From assembly GCF_900142145.1 (NCBI RefSeq), contig NZ_FQZV01000030.1, forward strand, positions 1 to 54,950: a stretch of DNA of 54,950 nucleotides, read 5' to 3'. Source of the stretch: Geosporobacter subterraneus DSM 17957. GTDB lineage: Bacteria; Bacillota; Clostridia; Peptostreptococcales; Thermotaleaceae. This document shows positions 44,002 to 53,061 of this stretch, one piece after another. Position 1 is the first letter of the stretch; the number at the start of each line of letters is the position of its first letter. A program made the position numbers and the translations under genes. The notes beneath the pieces are model-generated. The model worked only from the letters and a program-made list of their open reading frames with translations, was not told where the DNA came from and did not search any database.

Positions 44002-44829
44002 ATGAAAAGAGTATTAAAAACCAATGCTTCTAGCTTCTTTATTTTAGTACTGGCAGGGATCATCTTTTTCACTTCTTTCCATGTGAGAGAATTAAAGACC
44101 TTTTTCTACCCACATCTGAGAGAACTGCAATATCAATGGATTTTATATAAAACAAGAGGGTATGAAAAAGTAGAAACAGAAAATTTTGTGATTCGATATG
44201 ATCAAGAAGATCCAGAGGTTATCGAACTAGTAGCAGAAGCATCAGAAAGACACTACGACGAAATTGTCGAGATGTTTAACTATCGCCCAAAAAGAAAAAC
44301 AGTAGTGATTCTATATAACGATCCTGCTGCCTTAATGGCAAACTCTAACCTGGGAAAAGGAAAGCCGCCTATGGGTGTATACTATGCATCTACATTACAA
44401 GTGCTTTCTCCTCGTCTGTGGGTGGGAGAGCATGAGGATATGCGGGAGGTATTTTTAAATGAAGGCCCCATGGTCCATGAGTTTACCCATTTATTGGTAG
44501 ATGACATGGCAAAGGGAAATTATCCTCTATGGTTTACAGAAGGAATGGCCTTATATCAAGAGTATGTACAAACAGGCTATGAATGGGGAAAAGACTTGAG
44601 ATACCCGGAGGATAAACCTTACAGCTTACAGCAGCTGACAGAAAACTTTGGCAGCCTGGATGAGATGCTTGCTTACAAGCGTTCCTTTGAGATTGTCCGC
44701 GACATCGTTGAAAGCCACGGGTTCGAAGGGATGAAGCAGGTATTAGAAGGTTTAGGTCAGGGAAAAACCCTGGCAGAAGCAAAAAACCAGGCTTTTCAAG
44801 AGGATGTACTAAAAGTGTATAGGAAATAA
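44002..44829 (+). CDS. Peptidase-MA-like zinc metalloprotease, membrane-anchored
   Basis: This 275-residue protein has an N-terminal anchor (about 10-28; SSFFILVLAGIIFFTSFHV) and an extracytoplasmic gluzincin domain. HEFTHLLVDDMAKGNYPLWFTEGMALYQEY holds HExxH starting at His159 and the downstream Glu ligand in FTEG, as in the peptidase MA family. The N-terminal part (NFVIRYDQEDPEVIELVAEASERHYDEIVEMFNYRPKRKTVVILYND) is also typical. The ATG at 44002 follows GGGGGAGGGG; the ORF from 43957 spans the promoter's transcript start. It is upstream of the walRK locus and may process envelope proteins; the target is unknown. Confidence 0.85.
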   Translation: MKRVLKTNASSFFILVLAGIIFFTSFHVRELKTFFYPHLRELQYQWILYKTRGYEKVETENFVIRYDQEDPEVIELVAEASERHYDEIVEMFNYRPKRKTVVILYNDPAALMANSNLGKGKPPMGVYYASTLQVLSPRLWVGEHEDMREVFLNEGPMVHEFTHLLVDDMAKGNYPLWFTEGMALYQEYVQTGYEWGKDLRYPEDKPYSLQQLTENFGSLDEMLAYKRSFEIVRDIVESHGFEGMKQVLEGLGQGKTLAEAKNQAFQEDVLKVYRK

Positions 44830-45217
44830 AAAAAGTAGGATCTGTTGGAAACAACAGATCCTACAAAATGATCTATAGAAAAAGGAGGAGTCTTTTCTGA
44901 TTGAAGAGGAAAGAATTCATTTTATTTGGCATAAGAATTTTCTGCTGTCAATAAGACAGTGGCTGTAGAAGCATCCTTTCTTCTATCTATAGTATATATG
45001 AATTGGGCAAATAAAGCATGGAGAACTTGTAGGATTTTTATAGGTCCCAAGCACTAAAAAAGGACATGAGGAGACATAGGCTTCATTTTGTGGTGAAGCA
45101 TAGGTTTTTTGTACATGAAACAATTGTAAAATCATAGAGAAATCCTACAAAAGAAGAGGATTCAGCGAAAAAAAAAAGAATATAATACACGATAGAAATT
45201 TGATGAGGTGGTATAGG
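44830..45217. other. Long intergenic region upstream of walR
   Basis: No ordinary gene is seen. A 13-bp hairpin (44835-44864, loop GAAA) has a T tract only when read on the minus strand. A strong ribosome-site-like AAAGGAGG (44881-44888) is followed at 44901 by a 17-codon frame from TTG. GCTTCA...TGAAGC followed by a T run (about 45080-45112) may be an attenuator. TATAAT at 45181-45186 lies 32 bp before walR without a convincing -35. Confidence 0.5.
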
Positions 45218-45907
45218 ATGAATAGAAAGGTATTAGTGGTAGACGACGAAAAGCCGATCTCAGATATTGTGAAGTTTAACCTTGAAAAGGAAGGCTATGA
45301 AGTGGGTGTAGCTTTTGATGGTGAAGATGCAATCCGTAAAGTATATCAGTTTGAGCCGGATTTAATTTTATTAGATATTATGCTGCCGAAGATGGATGGC
45401 TTTCAAGTGTGCAAGAAGATTAGAGAAAGCTTTAATACCCCTATTCTGATGCTAACAGCAAAGGAAGAAGAGGTAGATAAGGTACTTGGCTTGGAACTAG
45501 GGGCTGACGACTATATTACAAAGCCTTTTAGCATACGGGAATTGATGGCGAGGGTAAAAGCCAATATTCGAAGAGTAGGAGCTGTTCCAGGAAACGGAAA
45601 ATCTAATGTGATCGCTTCCGGAGAGCTGTCTATAGACTTGACAAAGTATGAGGTGAAGAAAAGAAATGAGACCGTAGAGTTAACCTTGAGGGAATTTGAG
45701 CTGCTGAAATTTTTGGCCACCCAGGAGGATCTGGTTTTCACAAGAGAGCAGCTTTTGGAAGAGGTATGGGGTTATGAATACTACGGAGATATTCGTACTG
45801 TAGATGTTACTATTAGAAGGCTAAGGGAAAAAATCGAGGATAACTCCAGCAATCCTAAATATATCTTAACAAAGAGAGGTATAGGATACTACTTTAGGAG
45901 GGCATAG
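45218..45907 (+). CDS. walR: Response regulator WalR (YycF)
   Basis: This 229-residue OmpR/PhoB-type regulator controls cell-wall turnover genes and is usually essential in Firmicutes. The receiver domain (1-118) has Asp9/Asp10, the phospho-acceptor Asp53 in [14 protein letters not shown] and the Lys in [13 protein letters not shown]. The winged-helix DNA-binding domain (about 132-228) contains [13 protein letters not shown] and [22 protein letters not shown], matching WalR closely. The ORF begins at 45200, but GAGGTGG sets the ATG at 45218. walK starts 1 bp after its stop. Two WalR-type boxes occur elsewhere in this window. Confidence 0.95.
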   Translation: MNRKVLVVDDEKPISDIVKFNLEKEGYEVGVAFDGEDAIRKVYQFEPDLILLDIMLPKMDGFQVCKKIRESFNTPILMLTAKEEEVDKVLGLELGADDYITKPFSIRELMARVKANIRRVGAVPGNGKSNVIASGELSIDLTKYEVKKRNETVELTLREFELLKFLATQEDLVFTREQLLEEVWGYEYYGDIRTVDVTIRRLREKIEDNSSNPKYILTKRGIGYYFRRA

Positions 45908-45908
45908 G

Positions 45909-47714
45909 ATGTTTAAAAGTATACGATGGAAATTTATCACCATTTACTTTTTGCTGGTATTTATGGCAATGGTAATTGTAGGGGTATTTATTATTCAACA
46001 ATTCCAGGATTATCACCTGGGAGTTGTCAGTGAAAACCTGACAAAGATTGCACGGAACTATTTCGTGCCCGAATTAGAGGGTTATGCTGATTTGGATGAA
46101 AACAAAGCCCAGATACAGGAATACGTTGACACTTGGGATAAGGCACTGAAACTTAAAGAAGATGTGTTTATCGTGAATCCGGATTTTCAGATCATCGCCA
46201 GCAGCAATGAGCTTTTAGTTGATAAGAGTGCAGTAGACGTACTTGAACATATCCTTTTATCTGATGCCCGCAGAGGTCAGATTTCTGAAAAAGACAAGCT
46301 TATCAATACTGGCGGTGACAGACCCATTAGTGTAAAAAACATTGTTTTTCCCATTAAAAATGCCACCGGGAAAGTAACGGGAATCTTGTATTTTAGAGCA
46401 GACCTGTCGGATATCAATAAAACCTTAGATGAGTCCAGAATGATTTTGATACAGGCGACCCTTTTGGCTCTGGTGATTACAGTAGTTTTAGGTTTTTTGA
46501 TTGCCCGAAGCGTTACAGAGCCTATTAGTGACGTAACGGTGAAGGCTGCTAAAATGGCACGGGGAGATTTTGACCAGATTGTAGAAGTAAAGTCTGATGA
46601 TGAGATTGGACAGCTGGCCGCTATGTTTAACTATCTGCGGGAGAAGCTGAAAATTACTTTATCTGAAATCTCCAGAGAAAAAAGTAAGTTGGAGACGATC
46701 CTGGATTATATGGCTGATGGTTTGATTGCCGTAAACAATGAGGGTTTAATCGTCCATGCAAACCCAACAGCTTTAAAAATGTTGAATCTTACAAAGGAAG
46801 AAACGGAAACGAAAGCCTATGATGAACTCATCGGGCATCTTAATGAGCAGTTAACTCTGAAATATATTGATGAAAGCGGCTCGGACTGGGTAGGCAGCGA
46901 GGTGATTCGGCAGCAGGACTCTATTTATCAGGTCAACTATGCACCCTTTAAGGATGAAAAGGGTGAAAAAACCGGTATCGTTATGGTGCTTCAGGATATC
47001 ACTGAGAGACAGAAGCTGGACAATATGCGAAAAGAGTTTGTGGCCAATGTGTCCCATGAATTAAAAACTCCCCTTACCAGTATCAAGAGCTATACAGAAA
47101 CTTTACTGGACGGAGCCCTGGACAATCGGGAACTGTCAGAACAGTTTTTACAGGTAGTCAATAGTGAAGCAGATCGTATGAGCCGTTTGGTGAAAGACTT
47201 GCTGCAGCTGTCCAGCTTGGATTATAAGCAGGTGAAATGGAACAAGAAAGATGCCGATCTTGTAAAAATTGTGGAAAGCTGTGTATTAAAATTGAATATG
47301 ACTGCAAAAAATAAACAACAAAAAATAAAGTTTATGAATGAAGGCCTTCCTATAGTAGGATATATGGATATTGACAAGATTGAACAGGTAGTCCTTAACA
47401 TCATGAGCAATGCCATCAAATATACTCCTGACGGGGGAGAAATCAATGTGTACTTAACGCAGGATGAAAGCGGAGCGAAAATTCGGGTTGTGGATAATGG
47501 GATTGGCATTCCTTCGGAGGATCTGCCAAGACTCTTTGAACGTTTTTATCGAGTGGATAAAGCTAGGTCCAGAGAACTGGGAGGTACAGGTCTAGGCCTT
47601 TCCATTGCAAGGCAAATTGTGGAAGCTCATGAGGGACAAATAGAAATATTAAGCAATTATGGGGAAGGCACGGAGGTTGTCATTAATTTACCGTTACAGG
47701 AAAAAGCTGTGTAA
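45909..47714 (+). CDS. walK: Sensor histidine kinase WalK (YycG)
   Basis: This 601-residue kinase has two membrane segments (about 10-30 and 178-198) around an extracytoplasmic Cache-like loop (about 31-177). A HAMP domain (about 200-250), a PAS domain (about 258-360; ILDYMADGLIAVNNEG), HisKA with His383 in VSHELKTPLTSIKSYTE and an HATPase domain (about 485-595; NIMSNAIKYTPDGGEI, LGGTGLGLSIARQ) follow. It phosphorylates WalR. Membership in the WalK group follows from the PAS-HAMP layout and the gene order with walH, walI and walJ downstream. Its stop codon overlaps the first WalR half-site of the next promoter. Confidence 0.94.
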   Translation: MFKSIRWKFITIYFLLVFMAMVIVGVFIIQQFQDYHLGVVSENLTKIARNYFVPELEGYADLDENKAQIQEYVDTWDKALKLKEDVFIVNPDFQIIASSNELLVDKSAVDVLEHILLSDARRGQISEKDKLINTGGDRPISVKNIVFPIKNATGKVTGILYFRADLSDINKTLDESRMILIQATLLALVITVVLGFLIARSVTEPISDVTVKAAKMARGDFDQIVEVKSDDEIGQLAAMFNYLREKLKITLSEISREKSKLETILDYMADGLIAVNNEGLIVHANPTALKMLNLTKEETETKAYDELIGHLNEQLTLKYIDESGSDWVGSEVIRQQDSIYQVNYAPFKDEKGEKTGIVMVLQDITERQKLDNMRKEFVANVSHELKTPLTSIKSYTETLLDGALDNRELSEQFLQVVNSEADRMSRLVKDLLQLSSLDYKQVKWNKKDADLVKIVESCVLKLNMTAKNKQQKIKFMNEGLPIVGYMDIDKIEQVVLNIMSNAIKYTPDGGEINVYLTQDESGAKIRVVDNGIGIPSEDLPRLFERFYRVDKARSRELGGTGLGLSIARQIVEAHEGQIEILSNYGEGTEVVINLPLQEKAV

Positions 47715-47764
47715 TCGGAATTTAAAATGGATGTAATACGTTTGTAATAATAATAGAGTATAAT
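47710..47764 (+). promoter_or_regulatory. Tandem WalR-type half-sites and promoter of the secreted-protein gene
   Basis: Half-sites TGTAAT (47710), TTTAAA (47721, degenerate), TGTAAT (47732) and TGTAAT (47743) repeat at exact 11-bp intervals. The last two form a perfect TGTAAT-N5-TGTAAT WalR box. TATAAT (47759-47764) follows 10 bp after the last half-site, with no separate -35. This is the geometry of PhoB-family class II activation, where the activator occupies the -35 position. The first half-site lies over the walK stop codon. Confidence 0.7.
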
Positions 47765-47811
47765 GTAAAATATAGCATAACAATGCAATGCATTTACTGG
47801 GAGGAATCCAT

Positions 47812-48312
47812 ATGTACAAAAAAGCAATTACTGGAGCTTTGGTTCTGGTAATCATAAGCGCTTCAAATACTACAGCTTATGCCGCCCAACGGCAGTTTGC
47901 CCAATTTAAATATAGATCTAATACAGAAGTAAACCAAGGCTTGATCGAAATCATCAGTCCTAAGGGAGATGTGATTGTTCAAGACAGTCTCTTGATTTCT
48001 GTACAGGTACTGGATAATGCATCCGTGACGCTAAAAATCTATAAGCAAGATACAGCCAAGCTAGAGGATACATTGATCTTTGGACCGGAAAAAGTAGATC
48101 AAGGTGAAAATCTGAAGTTCTATAATAAGCAAATCAAAGATTTATCTCCGGGCAAATATAAAATGGTTTTTGAAGTGAAGGACAAGGATGGAAATAAAAA
48201 GGATCCCGTAGTGAAATATTTTACAGTGAAAAATAAAGAAGAAGAAATGACAAAATCACTTAATAACATTATGAACACAAACGTATTGAAAGATATCCTA
48301 TTTAACAAATAG
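47812..48312 (+). CDS. Unrecognised secreted protein, probably WalR-regulated
   Basis: This protein of 166 residues is not recognised. A signal peptide is clear: MYKKAITGALVLVIISASNTTAYAA, with cleavage expected near Ala25. The mature part (about 26-145) is beta-rich and looks Ig-like: GLIEIISPKGDVIVQDSLLISVQVLDNASVTLKIYKQ, then LSPGKYKMVFEVKDKDGNKKDPVVKYFTV, a pattern common in bacterial adhesion or envelope proteins. It ends in a short helical tail. It sits between walK and walH, where the canonical operon has no gene, and has its own promoter with phased WalR half-sites. GGGAGGAATCC precedes the ATG. A role in wall-related signalling is inference. Confidence 0.8.
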   Translation: MYKKAITGALVLVIISASNTTAYAAQRQFAQFKYRSNTEVNQGLIEIISPKGDVIVQDSLLISVQVLDNASVTLKIYKQDTAKLEDTLIFGPEKVDQGENLKFYNKQIKDLSPGKYKMVFEVKDKDGNKKDPVVKYFTVKNKEEEMTKSLNNIMNTNVLKDILFNK

Positions 48313-48335
48313 GTGGTTGAAGCGAGAGGATGCAT

Positions 48336-49787
48336 ATGCGCAAGGAAAGCTTTAAAACCCTTTTGTTGACAGTGCTTTTTGTTCTTAGCGTCGGACTGAC
48401 TCAGCAGCTTTGGGTGGGGATTCCGATGGCGGAAATCTTGCCGTCTACAAGAACTGTTGAAAACAACGAAATAAAAAACTACGACATAACGACACTTATG
48501 ATGAATGTAATAAGCCCCCAAAGTTTTGCTATTAACTTTGGGGGTGGTTATCATACGGTGTTTTTTTCTGATGCTTACGATATTTGGTCAGGAGCCGTAT
48601 CCGTCTTAAGGGCCTATTATGAGCAGGAAGTTGCCGTTGAAGAGATCAGTGTTGAACGCTGGAACAGCGTCAATGATTTCCGGTCGGTCCGGATGGATTT
48701 TGATTATGATGTGCCAGTCGGTGTTTTAAAAACTGCTGTACAGGGAAAGGACCTGGGGCTGCAGGGAAAGCTAACCAGCTTTAGAAGCCTGTTGATTCCC
48801 GTAACAGAAGAAGCCACCCTTTACATAAGCAATCCTGCAGAGCAAAAGTTTTATCGGGTAAAAGCAAAAGAAGTAATGGGAAATATGTCGGAAATAATCA
48901 ATACCATCGAACAGAACGGTTTTGACCATTATTTTACTGTTAAGGATATTATGGGTGTTGAAAACATTACCCTCATGCCCATTGCCCTGAGTGAAAACAT
49001 ATCTAAGATCAAAGTGATCCAGGAAGTAGATACTACCAATGCCCGGCAGGTAGAGCCCTTGGCGGGAACCTTTTTTGGAGAAAACTTTGACTTTGTTCGT
49101 AAGATAACAGAAACCAATGGTGCCGTGATCTATATCTACGGCTATGGACAGAAGGCTCTAAAAATCGATGCGACAGGGATGGTGGAATATAACGAAGAAG
49201 CCGATACACAACGCGCCGCTGCGGCTGCAGAATTATCAGAAGCCCTGCGGACAGCTGTCAAATTTGTTACAGAGCATGGGGACTGGCCTAAGGAAGCCTA
49301 TCTAAAAGCTATTGTAGAAAGAGAGAAGGACAAAAGGAAAGGGTACTTATTCCTTTTTGGATACCGGCTTAATGGATTGCCTGTATATTACTATGACAAA
49401 GTCGTCCGTGCGCCCATCGAGGTGGAGGTGACGGGACGTCAGGTAACCTACTATAAGCGCTATGTGAAGCGGGAAAAAATAGATGTAACTTTTTTAGAGA
49501 AACTGGATAATCGAAGCATCCTATCCCCACAGCAGGTGTTGGATAAAAACTTTGACTACATTAAAAGTATATTCTTAGAGGATGTGGGAGAAAAGGGCAA
49601 GGAGATTCCTGAGAACGACATACTAAAAGAAATCCTTTCTTCTATATACGGCGTAGAGTTGGGCTACTACGATCAGCCTATGGGAGAACGGGACAGCCTG
49701 GTTCCTATATGGATTATTAAATTGCAAAAGCATCGATACTATTTCGATGCCTATAAAGGTACAATACTCAATAGGTCTGAATTATAA
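48336..49787 (+). CDS. walH: WalK-regulating membrane protein WalH (YycH)
   Basis: This 483-residue protein has an N-terminal anchor (about 8-25; LLLTVLFVLSVGLTQQLWVG) and a large extracytoplasmic region. In Bacillus YycH and YycI bind WalK in the membrane and restrain it; in Staphylococcus they activate it. The sequence is diverged, but the FLFGYRLNGLPVYYYD region, length, anchor and position between walK and the walI homologue support the call. ATG 48330 is an alternative start; 48336 is better placed after GAGAGG. The stop is 17 bp before walI. Confidence 0.85.
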   Translation: MRKESFKTLLLTVLFVLSVGLTQQLWVGIPMAEILPSTRTVENNEIKNYDITTLMMNVISPQSFAINFGGGYHTVFFSDAYDIWSGAVSVLRAYYEQEVAVEEISVERWNSVNDFRSVRMDFDYDVPVGVLKTAVQGKDLGLQGKLTSFRSLLIPVTEEATLYISNPAEQKFYRVKAKEVMGNMSEIINTIEQNGFDHYFTVKDIMGVENITLMPIALSENISKIKVIQEVDTTNARQVEPLAGTFFGENFDFVRKITETNGAVIYIYGYGQKALKIDATGMVEYNEEADTQRAAAAAELSEALRTAVKFVTEHGDWPKEAYLKAIVEREKDKRKGYLFLFGYRLNGLPVYYYDKVVRAPIEVEVTGRQVTYYKRYVKREKIDVTFLEKLDNRSILSPQQVLDKNFDYIKSIFLEDVGEKGKEIPENDILKEILSSIYGVELGYYDQPMGERDSLVPIWIIKLQKHRYYFDAYKGTILNRSEL

Positions 49788-49804
49788 CGGATGGTGGAGA
49801 TCCT

Positions 49805-50641
49805 ATGGATTGGTCAAAAGCAAAAAATATATTAATCATTGCCTTTATCATTACAAATCTGTTTCTGATTTTTAATATTCAGAGTAATTTGTATCAAAAC
49901 AATGCTTTGTCTGTATTGAAGGATCGAAACATCGAAGACGTAGTCAGCATTCTTCAAGAAAAAAATATCAAGGTAGAAGCGGAAATTCCAAGAATTTTAC
50001 TGCAGATGCCCGTACTGGACGTGGAGTATGAAACTTACAATGAGGAAAAGGTGGCCCAGCGTTTTGGACAAGAAGGAATCATATCAGACACAAACAGTGA
50101 AGAACATGTAGAGGTTACGAAAAATAAAATCATTATCTATAAAAATAACAGCAGAGAGGTCCGCATCAAGGACCTCAATGAAAGTAGGGCCCGGGAGGAA
50201 GCGGAGAGCTTTATTAAAGATCTGGGGTATATGGGGCAGGATGTAGAATACTGGAATACTTTTTCAGTGGGGGAACAGTACGAAGTCATCTTCAAGCAGA
50301 AATATAAGGGATATTTTCTGGAAAAGAGCTATATGCGGTTGATTATCACCCAGGCCGGAGTAACAGAATTTGAAAGAATGTGGTTAAAGCCGCTTCATCT
50401 GGGAGAGCATAAGAATGAAATTATGCCTGCTACAAAAGCTCTGCTAAAAGCTTTAAATGTATTGGGGGACCGAGAGCAGGAAACCATTATTACTGAAATC
50501 AGTTTGGGATATCTGTTTGACCCCTCTAAAATCAGCTTAACCAATTGGGAAAACATTAAATCCGGCAGGGCATTGCCTGCTTGGAGGATGACCCTGGAGG
50601 ATGGAGAGACCATTTTTATCGACGCCTATGAAAGCTATTAG
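49805..50641 (+). CDS. walI: WalK-regulating membrane protein WalI (YycI)
   Basis: This 278-residue protein has a single N-terminal anchor preceded by MDWSKAKN (AKNILIIAFIITNLFLIFNIQSNLY), which is the hallmark of YycI proteins. The extracytoplasmic region ends WRMTLEDGETIFIDAYESY, also typical of the family, whose C-terminus resembles that of YycH (both end in a YxDAYKG-like strand). It works with WalH on the WalK kinase. GGTGGAGATC precedes the ATG. A terminator follows, separating it from murA. Confidence 0.88.
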   Translation: MDWSKAKNILIIAFIITNLFLIFNIQSNLYQNNALSVLKDRNIEDVVSILQEKNIKVEAEIPRILLQMPVLDVEYETYNEEKVAQRFGQEGIISDTNSEEHVEVTKNKIIIYKNNSREVRIKDLNESRAREEAESFIKDLGYMGQDVEYWNTFSVGEQYEVIFKQKYKGYFLEKSYMRLIITQAGVTEFERMWLKPLHLGEHKNEIMPATKALLKALNVLGDREQETIITEISLGYLFDPSKISLTNWENIKSGRALPAWRMTLEDGETIFIDAYESY

Positions 50642-50652
50642 AAGGATAAGTG

Positions 50653-50693
50653 AGAGCAAAAGCACCAATTTGTGATTTTTTTGCTCTTTTTTT
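50653..50693 (+). terminator. Terminator after walI
   Basis: AGAGCAAAA pairs with TTTTGCTCT, with an inner CAC/GTG pairing, then seven T. It ends the walR-walI transcript before murA. Confidence 0.75.
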
Positions 50694-50726
50694 GCGAAAA
50701 TGAAAAGATTTCCAAACAATAGCTAC

Positions 50727-50755
50727 TTATCAAACCGTATCAATGATGATATAAT
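50727..50755 (+). promoter_or_regulatory. Promoter of murA
   Basis: TTATCA (50727-50732), a 17-bp spacer and TATAAT (50750-50755), about 115 bp upstream of the murA start. The -35 matches only four of six bases. Confidence 0.5.
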
Positions 50756-50869
50756 GGTGAAAGACTGGAAAACTATATAATTGGAAAAAGATGTAGATGG
50801 AAAAATAGTGAAAATAAGTTTATTTTATGAAGATAAATATTCATCTGTTGGAAGGGTTGGAAAGAATAC

Positions 50870-52123
50870 ATGGGAAAATTATTGATCGAAGGTGGCCATA
50901 AACTGACAGGTAAAATAAGCATTAGTGGATTTAAGAACGCAGCAGTAGCCATTATCCCTGCATCCATCTTAGCGGGGGACAAGTGTATAATAGAAAATTT
51001 ACCAAATATCCGGGATGTACATGTACTAGGGGAGATATTGCAAGAATTAGGGTCAACGGTGTCCTTTGACAGCGAAAAGAAGATTATGGAGGTAGACACA
51101 GCATCGGTTTCCAGCTGCCATGCTACTTATGAAATGGCAAAGAAGCTAAGAGCCTCCTACTATTTATTAGGGGCTGCTTTAGGCAGGTTCAAAAAGGCAC
51201 AGGTTGCTTTTCCGGGAGGCTGTGATATTGGGACAAGACCCATTGACCAGCATATCAAGGGCTTTGAGGCCTTAGGGGCAAAGGTAGCCATTGAGCATGG
51301 CATTATCCACGCAGAAGCAGAGGAATTGATAGGTGCGGAAATTTACTTAGATGTAGTCAGTGTGGGGGCGACCATCAATATCATGCTGGCGGCATGTATG
51401 GCCAAAGGTACCACGATCATTGACAATGCAGCGAAGGAGCCCCATGTGGTTGACGTAGCGAATTTTTTGAATTCCATGGGTGCAGACATTCGGGGCGCAG
51501 GTACCGATGTCATTAAGATCCATGGAGTGGAAAAAATGCACGGGTGTACTTACGGCGTTATCCCTGATCAAATAGAGGCAGGAACCTTTATGATCATGGC
51601 TGCAGCTACCGGTGGAGACGTGATTATTGATAATGTAATTCCTAAGCATTTAGATCCCATCACTGCGAAATTAAGAGAGATGGGCATGGAAATAGAAGAA
51701 AACGGCGAATCCTTAAGAGTTGTCAGTAAAGGCCAGCTAAAGGCGTGTAATATTAAAACTTTGGTATATCCTGGCTTTCCTACGGATTTGCAGCAGCCCA
51801 TGTCGGCATTGTTAACCGTTGCCAATGGTACCAGCATCGTGGCGGAAACCATTTATGAAGGGCGTTTTAAGCACGTAGATGAACTGAAGCGGATGGGTGC
51901 GAAGATCAAGGTAGAAGGCCGTGTAGCTGTTATTGAAGGAATCGACAGACTATCTGGTGCTACGGTATCTGCCACGGATTTACGGGCAGGGGCTGCTTTG
52001 GTGGTAGCAGGCCTGATGGCTGACGGTGTAACGGAAGTAGAAAACGTGCAATATATCGATAGAGGATATGACAGTATAGAAAACAAGCTGCTCAGTTTGG
52101 GAGCAAAAATACAGCGAGTATAA
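50870..52123 (+). CDS. murA: UDP-N-acetylglucosamine 1-carboxyvinyltransferase
   Basis: This 417-residue enzyme catalyses the first committed step of peptidoglycan synthesis, adding enolpyruvate from PEP to UDP-GlcNAc. The active-site loop [25 protein letters not shown] contains Cys118, the residue attacked by fosfomycin; most MurA proteins read GCAIG here, so Asp119 is unusual. Other marks are the N-terminal [18 protein letters not shown] with the catalytic Lys and [32 protein letters not shown] precedes the ATG. Its location between walI and walJ, inside a normally contiguous wal block, is noteworthy. Confidence 0.96.
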   Translation: MGKLLIEGGHKLTGKISISGFKNAAVAIIPASILAGDKCIIENLPNIRDVHVLGEILQELGSTVSFDSEKKIMEVDTASVSSCHATYEMAKKLRASYYLLGAALGRFKKAQVAFPGGCDIGTRPIDQHIKGFEALGAKVAIEHGIIHAEAEELIGAEIYLDVVSVGATINIMLAACMAKGTTIIDNAAKEPHVVDVANFLNSMGADIRGAGTDVIKIHGVEKMHGCTYGVIPDQIEAGTFMIMAAATGGDVIIDNVIPKHLDPITAKLREMGMEIEENGESLRVVSKGQLKACNIKTLVYPGFPTDLQQPMSALLTVANGTSIVAETIYEGRFKHVDELKRMGAKIKVEGRVAVIEGIDRLSGATVSATDLRAGAALVVAGLMADGVTEVENVQYIDRGYDSIENKLLSLGAKIQRV

Positions 52124-52127
52124 GATT

Positions 52128-52159
52128 AAGGCAGGCATGGGTTGACAGGCCTGTCTTTT
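52128..52159 (+). terminator. Terminator after murA
   Basis: AAGGCAGGC pairs with GCCTGTCTT (one G-U pair) around an 12-nt loop, then TTTTC. Confidence 0.65.
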
Positions 52160-52232
52160 CACTTATGGAACAATCGGGTATAATGATATAGAGAGCTTGA
52201 TAGGATATTTTGCAAAGGATATGGAGGATATT

Positions 52233-53039
52233 ATGGGACTAAGATTTTGCTCCTTGGCCAGTGGCAGCAGTGGAAACTGTCAGTTCATTGCCAGTGAAGA
52301 AGCACGAATATTATTAGATGTAGGGCTAGCAGGAAAACGGATCGTAGAAAGTATGGAATCCATCGGAGAACAAGCAGAAAAAATACTGGGCATATTGGTA
52401 AGCCATGAACACAGTGACCATATAAGGGGTATCGGAATTCTTTCCAGACGGTTTAATTTGCCTATATATGCCAACAATAATACCTGGGAAGAGATGAGCG
52501 GAAAAATCGGGCCCATCAAGGAGGAAAATAAGAAAACCTTTACAACGGGAGAAACCTTTGCCATCGGGGATATCACCATCAAAAGCTATCCCATAGCCCA
52601 TGATGCATCTGAACCTGTGGCATTTTCTTTTCATCACGGGGGAGCCAAGGTCAGTATCGCAACGGACCTTGGCCATGTAGACGGAAGGATTATGGAAGAA
52701 CTCATGGATGCAGATTTATTGATGCTGGAGTCAAACCATGATATCAATATGCTAAAGATGGGAAAATATCCATGGTTTTTAAAACAGAGAATCTTGGGGG
52801 ACTATGGCCATTTATCCAATGAGACTGCCGGTCATGTGATTGCAGATTTATTAGAAAGAAAAGGGCGCATTACCAATGTATTGTTGGGGCATCTTAGCAA
52901 GGAGAATAATTTCCCTGAGCTTGCCTTTGAGACGGTTAAGACAATCCTGGAGGCTCGAAAGATTAAAATTGGATTGGATATAAATATTGATTTAACCTAT
53001 AGAGATCGGGTAAGCAGGGTATATAGTATTTATAAATAA
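52233..53039 (+). CDS. walJ: MBL-fold metallohydrolase WalJ (YycJ)
   Basis: This 268-residue metallo-beta-lactamase-fold protein is the conserved companion of walRK; in Firmicutes it is a DNA exonuclease involved in replication and repair fidelity. The N-terminus LRFCSLASGSSGNCQFIASEEARILLDVGLAGKRI, the metal motif SHEHSDHIRGIG, SIATDLGHVD and ESNHD are present. GHLSNETAG and GHLSKENNFPELAF near the C-terminus are also typical. ATG 52233 follows ATGGAGGATATT; the ORF runs to 52197. htrA starts 22 bp downstream, the usual order. Confidence 0.92.
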   Translation: MGLRFCSLASGSSGNCQFIASEEARILLDVGLAGKRIVESMESIGEQAEKILGILVSHEHSDHIRGIGILSRRFNLPIYANNNTWEEMSGKIGPIKEENKKTFTTGETFAIGDITIKSYPIAHDASEPVAFSFHHGGAKVSIATDLGHVDGRIMEELMDADLLMLESNHDINMLKMGKYPWFLKQRILGDYGHLSNETAGHVIADLLERKGRITNVLLGHLSKENNFPELAFETVKTILEARKIKIGLDINIDLTYRDRVSRVYSIYK

Positions 53040-53061
53040 CTCGTGGAAAGAAGGGATCCTT

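Noticed and set aside
44835-44864. Terminator of the peptidase-MA gene
   Set aside because: The 13-bp hairpin lacks a T tract on the plus strand; the T run is on the minus side, where no gene arrives. Kept only as a hairpin note.
45114-45141. WalR box in front of walR itself
   Set aside because: A single TGTAAA occurs at 45125, but neither position 11 bp away carries a matching half-site.
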